From assembly GCF_932526225.1 (NCBI RefSeq), contig NC_064041.1, forward strand, positions 12,404,451 to 12,431,950: a DNA stretch of 27,500 nt, read 5' to 3'. A program made the translations under genes and the position numbers. The notes under the pieces are model-generated. The model saw nothing but the letters and a program-made list of their open reading frames with translations. It was not told the origin of the DNA and did not search any database. Below, piece by piece: positions 1 through 6,629 of this stretch (its first letter is position 1; each line of letters starts with the position of its first letter). This DNA is from Nematostella vectensis (Eukaryota > Cnidaria > Anthozoa > Actiniaria > Edwardsiidae).

Positions 1-233
1 GATACATGTTGGCCTCCTCGCTGTTTCCACAGGTGGGAGGACAGTGAGGGGCGGAGGGGGTATTGATGTTTCTCCAGCCACCGTGCTTACAATTAAGTGG
101 ACAGTGGTGGAAAAGAGGGGGGTAGCCAGATCGCCATGCGCACAATTAAGTGGACAGCGATAGGCAAGGGAAGGAGAAGTAATGCGATGGGGCCCGGGGC
201 GAGTTGCCCTGGGTTGCCCGGTTTTATTGTGTG

Positions 234-3200
234 CTATACGAGGACAGAGAGGGCCTCGCCCCGCCAGCAGCAGAGGACATCATTGATGCCCCAGCGGCTA
301 TACGCGGCAAGAGGTCCGAGGACGGCCGCGTCCCTCTCTATCCTCTCTCTGATCTTATATTTAGCTACACTGACTATTTCTGCTTGTCTCTTCTCGAATA
401 GAGAAGTGTTCCTTGCAGTCCACAGACACCATAGTATGAGTTTAAAGATGTACACCACTAAGTTAGTTTTGCTCTTGTCACCCTTAGCTGTGGATAGTCC
501 AAGAGTAAGGATGACATTGTTAACATTACGGGTTAGGGGAGTAGCGTTAATCCGCTCAGCTATAGGAAATGCCCAGTCCCAAACCCGCGTCGCAAAGTCG
601 CAAGATAAAAACACGTGCTTTAATGTCTCGGTCCTGCCACAGCGGTGGCATTTCGGCGAAAACGTGCAGTGCATGTGGCTGGTGAGGAAACTCGCTGTGC
701 GAACCACGCGGTGGCGGATCTTCCACAGCAGGTCGCTCTCCCAATTCGTGCTCAGCCCGCCGTATGTGTTCCGCCAGACTGAGAACCAGGGAATCCCTGG
801 CAGTCGCAGTCTGTCTTCCCACGTCTGTTGAGCTTTGCTTGGATTAGGGAGGAGTGCTACAAACTCCGAGTAGATGTTTTTAACCTTCAGCGCTCGGAGG
901 GGAGCGGAAGCTAGCCAAGGCTTGATCTCCGCCATGGCCTGGAGGAGATCGTCATAGACCCTGGGTCGTTTTCCAGGCGCCGCGACCGGGGCGGAATTGC
1001 CTTTCAGCCAATTCCACTCCTTACGGATACCGAGCTTGCGGCTAGTCCAATAGCGCGCTAGGTTTGCCCATGGAGCGTTATTGTCAGGGTTAGCCACTTG
1101 TGCAATCCATTTCAGCTGCAGGGATTTCACCTTTGACTGAATGTGGATGGCCGCCAGGCCTCCCTTTTCTCGCGGTTGCACGCACTTTTCTCTGCTAACC
1201 TGGGGGGTCTTACCAGACCAGACAAAATCCCAGACAAGTTTGTTCACCTTTGTGGCTACAGGAGGGGGCATTCTTAGCACACTGGCTGTGTACCAGAGTT
1301 TGCTCATCCCGAGTACATTGGTTATTAGAACTTTGCCCTTCAGGGATAGAGTCCGGCTGCGCCACAAGGTGAGGGTTTTTTCGAGTTTTTCTACGCGAGG
1401 TGCCCAGTTAAACTCGGTCAGGTCTCCAAACCCGTGCCAGATTCCAAGGATATGGAGCTTGTCTCTCTGCCACTTAATATCCACCGGAGTCTGGTCAGAT
1501 CCTCGAGAGGAACCGATCCAGAGACCTTCGGATTTCGTGGCATTGAGCTTTGCTCCGGAAGCGCGTTCGTATGTACCAATTAGCGCGAAAGCCCTGCGTA
1601 TAGAGTAAGAGTCTCGCAGCAGGAGGGTCGTGTCGTCGGCGTACTGAGTTGTTTTAACCGTCGCTTTTGACTGGGGAAGATGAAGACCAGTGACCTGAGG
1701 GTCTTTCCTGATCGCGTTCCCCAGAACCTCTGCACAAAGGCAGTAGAGCATGGGGCTAAGGGGGCAACCTTGGCGGACGCCGCGCTGTAGGGGGAAGAAG
1801 CTCGTGAGCCAGCCGTTATTACATACCGAGGCTTTACTGCCGTTGTACAGAGTCTTAATCCAGCGCCTAAAAACAGGCCCGAAATTCATTTTCTCGAGAA
1901 CGCGATCGAGAAAATATCTGTCCACTCTATCAAAAGCTTTTTCCTGATCAAGTGCAATGAGGGCACCGGGAAGTCGTTTAGTTTCGGCATAGTCGAGAAT
2001 ATCCCTGATTAGGAAGTTGTTCTCGAAGATGCTTCGTCCCGGCACCCCGCATGTCTGATCAGGAGAAAGAACTGACGCGAGTACGGGTTTCAGCCTGTTT
2101 GCCAGTGCTTTTGCGCCAATCTTGTAATCTACGTTAAGTAGTGAGATTGGGCGCCAGTTCTTGAGGAGAAGCCTATCTCCCTTTTTAAAGAGCAACGAGA
2201 GTATGCTCCGCGTCTGGGATTCAGAGAGGTGGGTATGATCGTATCCACTATTTAAAGTATCCACCAGATCACACCCTACTAAATCCCAGAAGCGGAGATA
2301 GAACTCGGCTGGGAGACCGTCGTCTCCGGGGGTCTTGTTCCTCTTCATCTGGGTGAGGGCCTCACGGCAATCAGCCTCAGATAAAGGGGATTCAAGTGAA
2401 GACCTCTCCTCCTCGGAAAGGCGAGCGTCCAGCCTAGAGAGCAAGGAATCCTGAGCCTCAGGGTCTGTTGTTTCAGCGGTGTAAAGCGTGGTGTAAAACT
2501 CGCGCACCGCAGCCAAGATGTCTGAGGTGTTTGAGGCTGTACGGCCGCTGGAGGTGTGAAGCTCGGTGATGCTGTGTTTGGTGCGATTGTTGCTCTCTAG
2601 GCCGAAGAAATACCGGGTGGGTTTTTCCCCTTCCTCAAGCCATTGTGCTCTAGAGCGGACTTTAACCCCTTCTAGCACGCGGGTCTGTGCGTCTTCTAGC
2701 TCCTGCTTTATAGCACGGAGGCGAGAGACGTCAGCACCGCGCGTGTTTAGGCGTTGGTATTCCCTCTCTAGGGCGGCAATGTGGTGTCGCTTTTCTTTGG
2801 AAAGACGCACCGACGCGGCTATCGCAAGACGCTTTAGGTGAAATTTTCCCAAATCCCACCAGACCCGGCGGTCTGGGAACTGGGGTCGTTTCTGCTGCCA
2901 CGAGGGCCAGAAGGCGCGAACGCTTTTGCGAAAGTCCTCGTTCTGCAGGACCGAGACATTAAATTTCCATACACCTCGCCCTGCTGGCTCGATGTCGGGG
3001 ATTGTGAGGCGCGCATGTACGGCTGCGTGGTCTGAGAAAGGGAATGGCCTGACGGTACAAGACCCCCCCTGCATGAAAGGTTCCGGGGCGTAGATACGAT
3101 CGATCCGTGTTCCTACCCTGCGATCAGGCGTGATGTAAGTTACTGCCGTACCCGATGGTGAGTACGATCGATAGAGGTCTAAGACCCGGAACCGTTCAAG

Positions 3201-3710
3201 GAAGGTATGTAAAGCAGGGTATCCTAATGTACCGCTAAGCGCGCTACCCCCCCATTTATCTAGGGCTAAGTTACTTACACAATTAAAATCGCCTCCGATG
3301 ATGGCGGGTACCCCCGGGTGAGAGAGCCGCCAAAGATTTCCGTAAAAGGCGACTCTCTCTGCCGGGAGATTCGGAGCATAAAGGTTGTTCAAAGAGAAGT
3401 GAGTTTTGTTAACCTCAATGAGGACGCTGAGGAACCTGCCCTCAGTATCCCGTTTGAGGCTCACAAACTTGAAATTAAAGGACGGCTTAAACAGCACTCC
3501 GACGCCACGCGCGTGAGGAGACCCACAGCTCCAATAAGCCGGTCCCCCCCACTCCTTTTCCCAATGCTGCTCTTCCGTGGCAGTTGAAATGTGGGTCTCC
3601 TGCACGAACGCAACATCGCAGTTCATGCTGCGAAGCGCACTAAAAACTTTTTCACGTTTAGGCGCCTCGTGGATGCCATTGACGTTAATCGTGCAAACCG
3701 AGAACGCCAT
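234..3710 (-). CDS. Element 1 ORF2: APE endonuclease / reverse transcriptase (1158 aa)
   Basis: ORF2 of a Tx1/L1-type retrotransposon. It nicks the target and reverse-transcribes the element RNA by target-primed reverse transcription. Numbered from the chosen Met, the N-terminal APE domain (about 1-237) shows TINVNG at 7-12, QET with catalytic Glu 38, GGDFN with Asp 141 and Asn 143, and SDH at 226-228. The reverse transcriptase (about 500-735) shows NWRPISLLN at 518-526, LDQEKAFD at 587-594, RQGCPLSP at 646-653 and YADD at 690-693. A C-terminal CX2CX7HX4C finger uses Cys 1021, Cys 1024, His 1032 and Cys 1037. No RNase H domain is evident. The open frame begins at 3827, inside ORF1; I chose the Met at 3710 because the APE fold starts there, 40 nt after the ORF1 stop. 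In-frame Mets at 3740 and 3734 are alternatives. All catalytic motifs are intact. Confidence 0.93.
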   Translation of the reverse strand: MAFSVCTINVNGIHEAPKREKVFSALRSMNCDVAFVQETHISTATEEQHWEKEWGGPAYWSCGSPHARGVGVLFKPSFNFKFVSLKRDTEGRFLSVLIEVNKTHFSLNNLYAPNLPAERVAFYGNLWRLSHPGVPAIIGGDFNCVSNLALDKWGGSALSGTLGYPALHTFLERFRVLDLYRSYSPSGTAVTYITPDRRVGTRIDRIYAPEPFMQGGSCTVRPFPFSDHAAVHARLTIPDIEPAGRGVWKFNVSVLQNEDFRKSVRAFWPSWQQKRPQFPDRRVWWDLGKFHLKRLAIAASVRLSKEKRHHIAALEREYQRLNTRGADVSRLRAIKQELEDAQTRVLEGVKVRSRAQWLEEGEKPTRYFFGLESNNRTKHSITELHTSSGRTASNTSDILAAVREFYTTLYTAETTDPEAQDSLLSRLDARLSEEERSSLESPLSEADCREALTQMKRNKTPGDDGLPAEFYLRFWDLVGCDLVDTLNSGYDHTHLSESQTRSILSLLFKKGDRLLLKNWRPISLLNVDYKIGAKALANRLKPVLASVLSPDQTCGVPGRSIFENNFLIRDILDYAETKRLPGALIALDQEKAFDRVDRYFLDRVLEKMNFGPVFRRWIKTLYNGSKASVCNNGWLTSFFPLQRGVRQGCPLSPMLYCLCAEVLGNAIRKDPQVTGLHLPQSKATVKTTQYADDTTLLLRDSYSIRRAFALIGTYERASGAKLNATKSEGLWIGSSRGSDQTPVDIKWQRDKLHILGIWHGFGDLTEFNWAPRVEKLEKTLTLWRSRTLSLKGKVLITNVLGMSKLWYTASVLRMPPPVATKVNKLVWDFVWSGKTPQVSREKCVQPREKGGLAAIHIQSKVKSLQLKWIAQVANPDNNAPWANLARYWTSRKLGIRKEWNWLKGNSAPVAAPGKRPRVYDDLLQAMAEIKPWLASAPLRALKVKNIYSEFVALLPNPSKAQQTWEDRLRLPGIPWFSVWRNTYGGLSTNWESDLLWKIRHRVVRTASFLTSHMHCTFSPKCHRCGRTETLKHVFLSCDFATRVWDWAFPIAERINATPLTRNVNNVILTLGLSTAKGDKSKTNLVVYIFKLILWCLWTARNTSLFEKRQAEIVSVAKYKIRERIERDAAVLGPLAAYSRWGINDVLCCWRGEALSVLV

Positions 3711-3750
3711 TGTGAAACAAATATAGGTTAACATAACCATGAGGTTAAGA

Positions 3751-5019
3751 TTAATGATGCACATCTTTACCCTCGTAGAGGTGTTGGAAATGTTGGCGGT
3801 AGAGCTTGTCAAACAGCTGTTTAGCACGCTGCTCCCCCTTCATGTTCTCCCATCGGGTGCGGAGTTCGCTCTGTGCTGCGTGTCCAGCGAGTCGCAGCTT
3901 TTGGTGCGTGTAATCACCGTGCTTGTGCTGGAGAAAGAGGGCGAGTGCGTCCAGTCGGGAGCTTGAGTCCACTCCAGCGATTCTGCGGGCGTCTGATTTG
4001 AGATCTTTAACGAAAGCCCGCTCGTTTTCAGCTCGACTTCCAGCTCGACTTTCCTTTCGCGGGGGAGAGTCCGTTAAGTGAAGACCGGGTGGTCTTTTCT
4101 CTCCGGTCTTCGGGGAGGGTTCCTCGGTGCCGGTCTTTGGGGAGGACTCTGTTGGTATAAGGGAATCCGCGGAGATTGTGTGCTCTTGCGCTGTTGCGGG
4201 GGCAGCTGCCTCGTCCTGGTCCTTTTCGCTGTCAGAGGCCGTCTCTGTCGGTAGCGGCAGATCCGGCGATAGTGGTGGGAGTGTCTCCTCCTCCTGCGCG
4301 CACTGCATGCGCTCCTGTTCGGTGGTGAGTTCTTCTCGACGACGGCGATGAGGGCGTCGGCGCGGTTTGGTGCATTCTTTCACACCGTGGCCTATCTCTG
4401 AGCATCTTAGGCAACTCTGAGGTTGCCCAGTATATTTGAAGCTCAGAGAGGCTCCGTTTGTTGTTAGGCGGGCTGGCAGGTCACGGAGTAACTTGTCGTA
4501 CAGGACAAGGCGGCATCCATTTTCGAAAGCAGCCAGGTCGGGCTCTTTGTGATGAAGCCGCGAAATAGAGTGTAGGTCTCCGTATCTGGTCATCAAGTCG
4601 CGGAAGGTGTCATCCGGGAACTCAACAGGCACAAATACGGAGACTGCCGTTCTGCGCACGGAGACTGGGGCGAGTTGGTAGTGGCGGCCGCCGACGTCGA
4701 GGCCTCGAGAGGCAGCGAGAACAGCTGACTGCTCGGTTTTGAAGGTGACCTCTAGGCCAGAGACCACCTGGGCGGTGCCGACAATGTCGGCGCTTTCTGT
4801 CCCCAGGAAGGCGCGCAGGACCTCCGCCGCAGAGACTGGTGTGCTGTCGTATCGCAGACGTACTGTCCGCAGGGCTGCGAAAGACCGAAAGACGGTTGGT
4901 TTTCGCTGTTGTAAAGCGGCCTCCCTGTAAGACATAGTCTTTCCAGTGGGCGTGGCTTTGGGCGTGTCCGTGGGCGTGTCCGTGGGCGTGTCCATGTCGT
5001 TTTCTGTTGGAGGAACCAT
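3751..5019 (-). CDS. Element 1 ORF1: RNA-binding protein with CCHC zinc knuckle (422 aa)
   Basis: ORF1 of the retrotransposon, expected to coat the element RNA as a ribonucleoprotein. Numbered from the Met at 5019, the N terminus has a TPTD repeat (about 10-26). Residues about 43-196 look like two RRM-type folds in tandem, as in other L1/Tx1 ORF1 proteins; this is a pattern judgement without an alignment. A single CX2CX4HX4C knuckle follows (Cys 203, Cys 206, His 211, Cys 216), then an Arg-rich stretch (218-228), an acidic Pro/Glu/Ser-rich linker and a charged C-terminal domain (about 335-422). The frame extends upstream to a Met at 5061, but the 11-bp duplication in element 2 breaks that extension, so the first Met shared by both copies was chosen. 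Confidence 0.85.
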   Translation of the reverse strand: MVPPTENDMDTPTDTPTDTPKATPTGKTMSYREAALQQRKPTVFRSFAALRTVRLRYDSTPVSAAEVLRAFLGTESADIVGTAQVVSGLEVTFKTEQSAVLAASRGLDVGGRHYQLAPVSVRRTAVSVFVPVEFPDDTFRDLMTRYGDLHSISRLHHKEPDLAAFENGCRLVLYDKLLRDLPARLTTNGASLSFKYTGQPQSCLRCSEIGHGVKECTKPRRRPHRRRREELTTEQERMQCAQEEETLPPLSPDLPLPTETASDSEKDQDEAAAPATAQEHTISADSLIPTESSPKTGTEEPSPKTGEKRPPGLHLTDSPPRKESRAGSRAENERAFVKDLKSDARRIAGVDSSSRLDALALFLQHKHGDYTHQKLRLAGHAAQSELRTRWENMKGEQRAKQLFDKLYRQHFQHLYEGKDVHH

Positions 5020-5264
5020 TTTGGTGGGCGTGGTCAGGGCGTGTTCTAGAGGCGTTCCCAAGCTGTGGGCGCGGTCCTGCTAAGCCCTGGTGCTAGCAGG
5101 TTTCTCTAGATCAAGCGTTATACCGTGGAAATTCCCAGAGAACGAAACACGTGTTTACGTGATTACGTAATCCGGGTTTTCCCACGCCGAGGGCGCTTAT
5201 ACGAGAAGACCCTCGTCTATTCTTATCTAACCTTCAAACCCGAGGCTTACACTCGTCTTCGGTC
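5020..5264 (-). promoter_or_regulatory. Element 1 5' UTR with twin palindromes and CACGCCC repeats
   Basis: This is the 245-bp region between the 5' junction with U2 and the ORF1 start. It holds two perfect 12-bp palindromes 4 bp apart: AAACACGTGTTT (5145-5156, an E-box core) and GATTACGTAATC (5161-5172, a TTACGTAA bZIP-type core). Near the ORF1 start, and continuing into its first codons (about 4950-5045), the minus strand repeats CACGCCC-type boxes. This would suit an internal promoter, which many non-LTR elements need to carry their own transcription start, but promoter activity is inferred only. Element 2 carries the same region at 12272-12527, with 11 extra bases. Confidence 0.45.
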
Positions 5265-5314
5265 GATAAGAACAGATACTACACTTGATCTTAGCCAAAA
5301 GGCCGAGAAGCGAT
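5265..5314 (-). pseudogene. U2 snRNA gene (unit 0), 5' fragment nt 1-50, interrupted by element 1
   Basis: This fragment matches U2 nt 1-50: stem-loop I plus the branch-point recognition sequence GTAGTA, read on the minus strand from 5314. Nucleotides 35-50 are the target-site duplication. The rest of the gene, including the Sm site and stem-loops III and IV, should lie left of the window beyond the element's 3' end. The upstream promoter region is intact, so transcription starting here would run directly into element 1 in its sense direction. Confidence 0.93.
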
Positions 5315-5359
5315 GCAGAATATGGCTCGGACTACATGGAGCGTTTATCATTCTAGGCC

Positions 5360-5372
5360 TCCGCCATGTGGG
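5360..5372 (-). promoter_or_regulatory. Candidate proximal sequence element (PSE) of U2
   Basis: The minus-strand motif CCCACATGGCGGA lies at -46 to -58 relative to the U2 5' end at 5314. A matching CCCACATGGAGGA lies at -48 to -60 of U1. Position and sharing between two otherwise unrelated snRNA promoters are the evidence; PSEs near -55 are established for metazoan snRNA genes. Other U2 copies: 12623-12635, 14324-14336, 16025-16037, 17726-17738, 20448-20460, 22149-22161, 24871-24883 and 26572-26584. Confidence 0.75.
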
Positions 5373-5539
5373 TGACGGACTCGGTTTTAGGCCCTTCTGC
5401 CTCCTAAGATCACATGTGATGATCAGTCATGAACGTAGTGCTATCACGTACGAGCAGTATTCGCTTGATACACCGTCTTTGCGAGTGCAATGAGACATTT
5501 TTACCGCGCTAGTGCGTGCGTACGTTCTCACCGCACCGC

Positions 5540-5547
5540 TATAAAAG
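5540..5547 (+). promoter_or_regulatory. TATA-like box upstream of 5S rRNA
   Basis: TATAAAAG lies at -32 to -25 from the 5S start at 5572. Upstream TATA boxes at about -30 occur in 5S genes of several eukaryotes alongside the internal TFIIIA-binding region. The box is present in front of every 5S copy in the window. Confidence 0.6.
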
Positions 5548-5571
5548 TCTAAAATATCACCGAGATCTTTC

Positions 5572-5599
5572 GTCTACGGCCATACCATCGAGAAAACAC

Positions 5600-5630
<31 letters not shown>

Positions 5631-5691
5631 GATTGGGCGCGGTTAGTACTTGGATGGGTGACCGCCTGGGAATACCGCGTGCTGTAGGCAT
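5572..5691 (+). rRNA. 5S ribosomal RNA (unit 0)
   Basis: A 120-nt gene beginning GTCTACGGCCATACCA and ending GCTGTAGGCAT. Its 5' and 3' ends pair as helix I, and ATCGAG/CTCGAT forms the second arm. The internal control region is present, including GGTTAGTACTTGGATGGG and GACCGCCTGGGAATACC. A T tract follows as the RNA polymerase III terminator. The product is the 5S component of the large ribosomal subunit. It is transcribed on the opposite strand to the two snRNA genes. I saw no change among the nine copies. Confidence 0.97.
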
Positions 5692-5709
5692 TTCTTTTTC
5701 ATTTTTTTC
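5691..5709 (+). terminator. RNA polymerase III T-tract terminator of 5S
   Basis: The 5S 3' end runs into a T-rich stretch with runs of 5 and 7 T. This is the usual polymerase III stop signal. The same tract follows every 5S copy. Confidence 0.8.
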
Positions 5710-6463
5710 TAAACTATAAAGAAAAAGTTAGTGCAGGTTGATCATTGTCTAAGCTAAAGATATGCCTCAGTTGTATGCATTCTCAACTCGATCTATAGAC
5801 AATTCAGGCATACTCAGCGACCGTATTGTAATCAAAATCGCGGTCGTAAACGTTCGCAAACGTTCAGCAGATTCAAGTAGAGTCATAATATTACAAGCGA
5901 TCAGATCAGTGGATTGTGAAAGCCTGTAAGAGCGTTAGTACTCGCATAGGAAATGTCTCTCAATGCAGTAAAATACTATGAGAGAAAGTGCGCAGTATTA
6001 TCGCATTGGTCGCGCGTTTACACCGCGAGTGAACACGAACATTACTCAGCTCACATCTCATACAAGCTGAGATGCCATTCATAGCGTAAAGCTTGTCCAA
6101 ATAAATGCTTTTCGAGATCATGTTTTCACTCACTAGAATAAAGCGCGAAGGTTGCAAAGCAGCGCGCGTATTCCACTGTTCTATTTTAGTGACGAAACAG
6201 TCGCACTGAACTTTCATCGCCGGTTAGCAACAACTGATCAAAACACAGCTCACCTTCGCTCGTTTCATCGCAAAAACACCGCTAGAATTCAGACCAAACA
6301 CGACTAAAGCCTCTGCCCACCATGACGGTAATGTGAGAGCAACTTGTTCGCTATTAGAAGTTAAAATTTTTACAATAGTTGACTGATTACAAGCGGTGTG
6401 AAGTCCGTGCTTCACGAGTCGCTCGTTGTGATTGTGTTGTGATTACACTTGATTCGTATTGTT

Positions 6464-6464
<1 letters not shown>
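5692..6464. other. 773-bp 5S-to-U1 spacer (unit 0 representative), no gene recognised
   Basis: No fourth RNA gene could be supported here; U4, U5, U6 and spliced-leader signatures were looked for. The spacer does hold several inverted repeats: an interleaved set at 5744-5812, TCTCTCA/TGAGAGA at 5956-5985, overlapping alternatives at 6045-6074, and a 6-bp stem GTGAAG/CTTCAC at 6398-6415. An imperfect direct repeat AAACGTTCGC/AAACGTTC also occurs near 5848. Unit 0 has private variants here compared with later units. Equivalent spacers: 12955-13727, 14656-15428, 16357-17129, 18058-18830, 20780-21552, 22481-23253, 25203-25975 and 26904 to the window end. Confidence 0.7.
6434..6447 (-). promoter_or_regulatory. 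Candidate 3' box of U1
   Basis: The minus strand reads TGTAATCACAACAC 18-31 nt beyond the U1 3' end. U2 has a partly similar TTTAAGCAACACC 21-33 nt beyond its 3' end (14058-14070 in unit 2). snRNA 3' boxes direct 3'-end formation just downstream of the RNA. The similarity is modest and the call tentative. Confidence 0.3.
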
Positions 6465-6500
<36 letters not shown>

Positions 6501-6506
6501 ATTATA

Positions 6507-6538
<32 letters not shown>

Positions 6539-6629
6539 GGGGTCAACCCAATCGAAGTGCAATGAGAGGGCCTCACCCTGAGAGGACCGCCTTGGTGATC
6601 ACGGTAAACCTCCCGCGTCAGGTAAGTAT
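6465..6629 (-). ncRNA. U1 snRNA (unit 0)
   Basis: A 165-nt spliceosomal RNA read from 6629. It starts ATACTTACCTG, whose ACTTACCTG pairs with 5' splice sites. The Sm-protein site is TAATTTCTGGTA, followed by a 3' stem-loop with GGGGAC/GTCCCC arms. The length matches metazoan U1 (about 164 nt). The gene lies 198 bp downstream of U2 on the same strand and has its own PSE. I saw no difference among the eight copies in the window, and no retroelement has inserted into U1. Confidence 0.97.

Larger units (their letters stand above)
1..5264 (-). mobile_element. Element 1: Keno-like U2-specific non-LTR retrotransposon (3' end beyond window)
   Basis: Minus-strand retroelement with 5' UTR (5020-5264), ORF1 (3751-5019), ORF2 (234-3710) and the start of its 3' UTR (1-233). 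By alignment with element 2, about 271 bp of the 3' UTR lies outside the window. Its 5' end abuts U2 nt 50, and the 5'-side copy of the target-site duplication is 5265-5280. APE endonuclease, YADD reverse transcriptase, a CCHC ORF1 and a fixed U2 target match the Keno lineage of the Tx1 group (L1 clade). It differs from element 2 by an 11-bp indel in the 5' UTR and a few substitutions, including one ORF2 residue (Asn instead of Thr in the C-terminal region). Both ORFs are open, so it may be competent for retrotransposition. Confidence 0.9.
5315..5571. promoter_or_regulatory. 257-bp divergent U2 / 5S spacer (unit 0 representative)
   Basis: U2 (leftward) and 5S (rightward) are transcribed away from each other from this spacer. 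It contains the U2 PSE, a perfect palindrome ATCACATGTGAT at 5409-5420 (-95 to -106 from U2, E-box-like) and a TATA-like box just before 5S. A C/A variant at 5451 is a useful unit marker: C in units 0, 1, 2, 5, 7 and 8, and A in units 3, 4 and 6. Equivalent spacers follow each U2 5' end. Confidence 0.7.

Noticed and set aside
97-831. 244-aa plus-strand open frame over the element 3' region, repeated at 7349, 19721 and 24144 (286 aa in the last two)
   Set aside because: It lies antisense to ORF2 and its 3' UTR, has no recognisable domain, and its end changes wherever the element is truncated. It recurs only because the DNA is repeated.
3338-3350. U5 snRNA loop-like sequence CGCCTTTTACG on the minus strand
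   Set aside because: It lies inside ORF2 and codes for the AFYGN stretch of the endonuclease; a chance match without U5 structure around it.
5125-5493. 122-aa plus-strand frame across the element 5' end, U2 and spacer
   Set aside because: It runs antisense to the element and U2, and uninterrupted units hold only a different, shorter N-terminal version.
5986-6020. Possible U4 snRNA start (GTGCGCAGT...TATCGCATTGG resembles the U4 5' end)
   Set aside because: The similarity stops after about 25 nt, and no U4 Sm site or 3' stem is found at the expected distance.
5960-6415. 85-aa and 63-aa minus-strand frames in the 773-bp spacer of each unit
   Set aside because: No domain, no coding-type substitution pattern between units and no signals for translation; repetition alone explains their presence.
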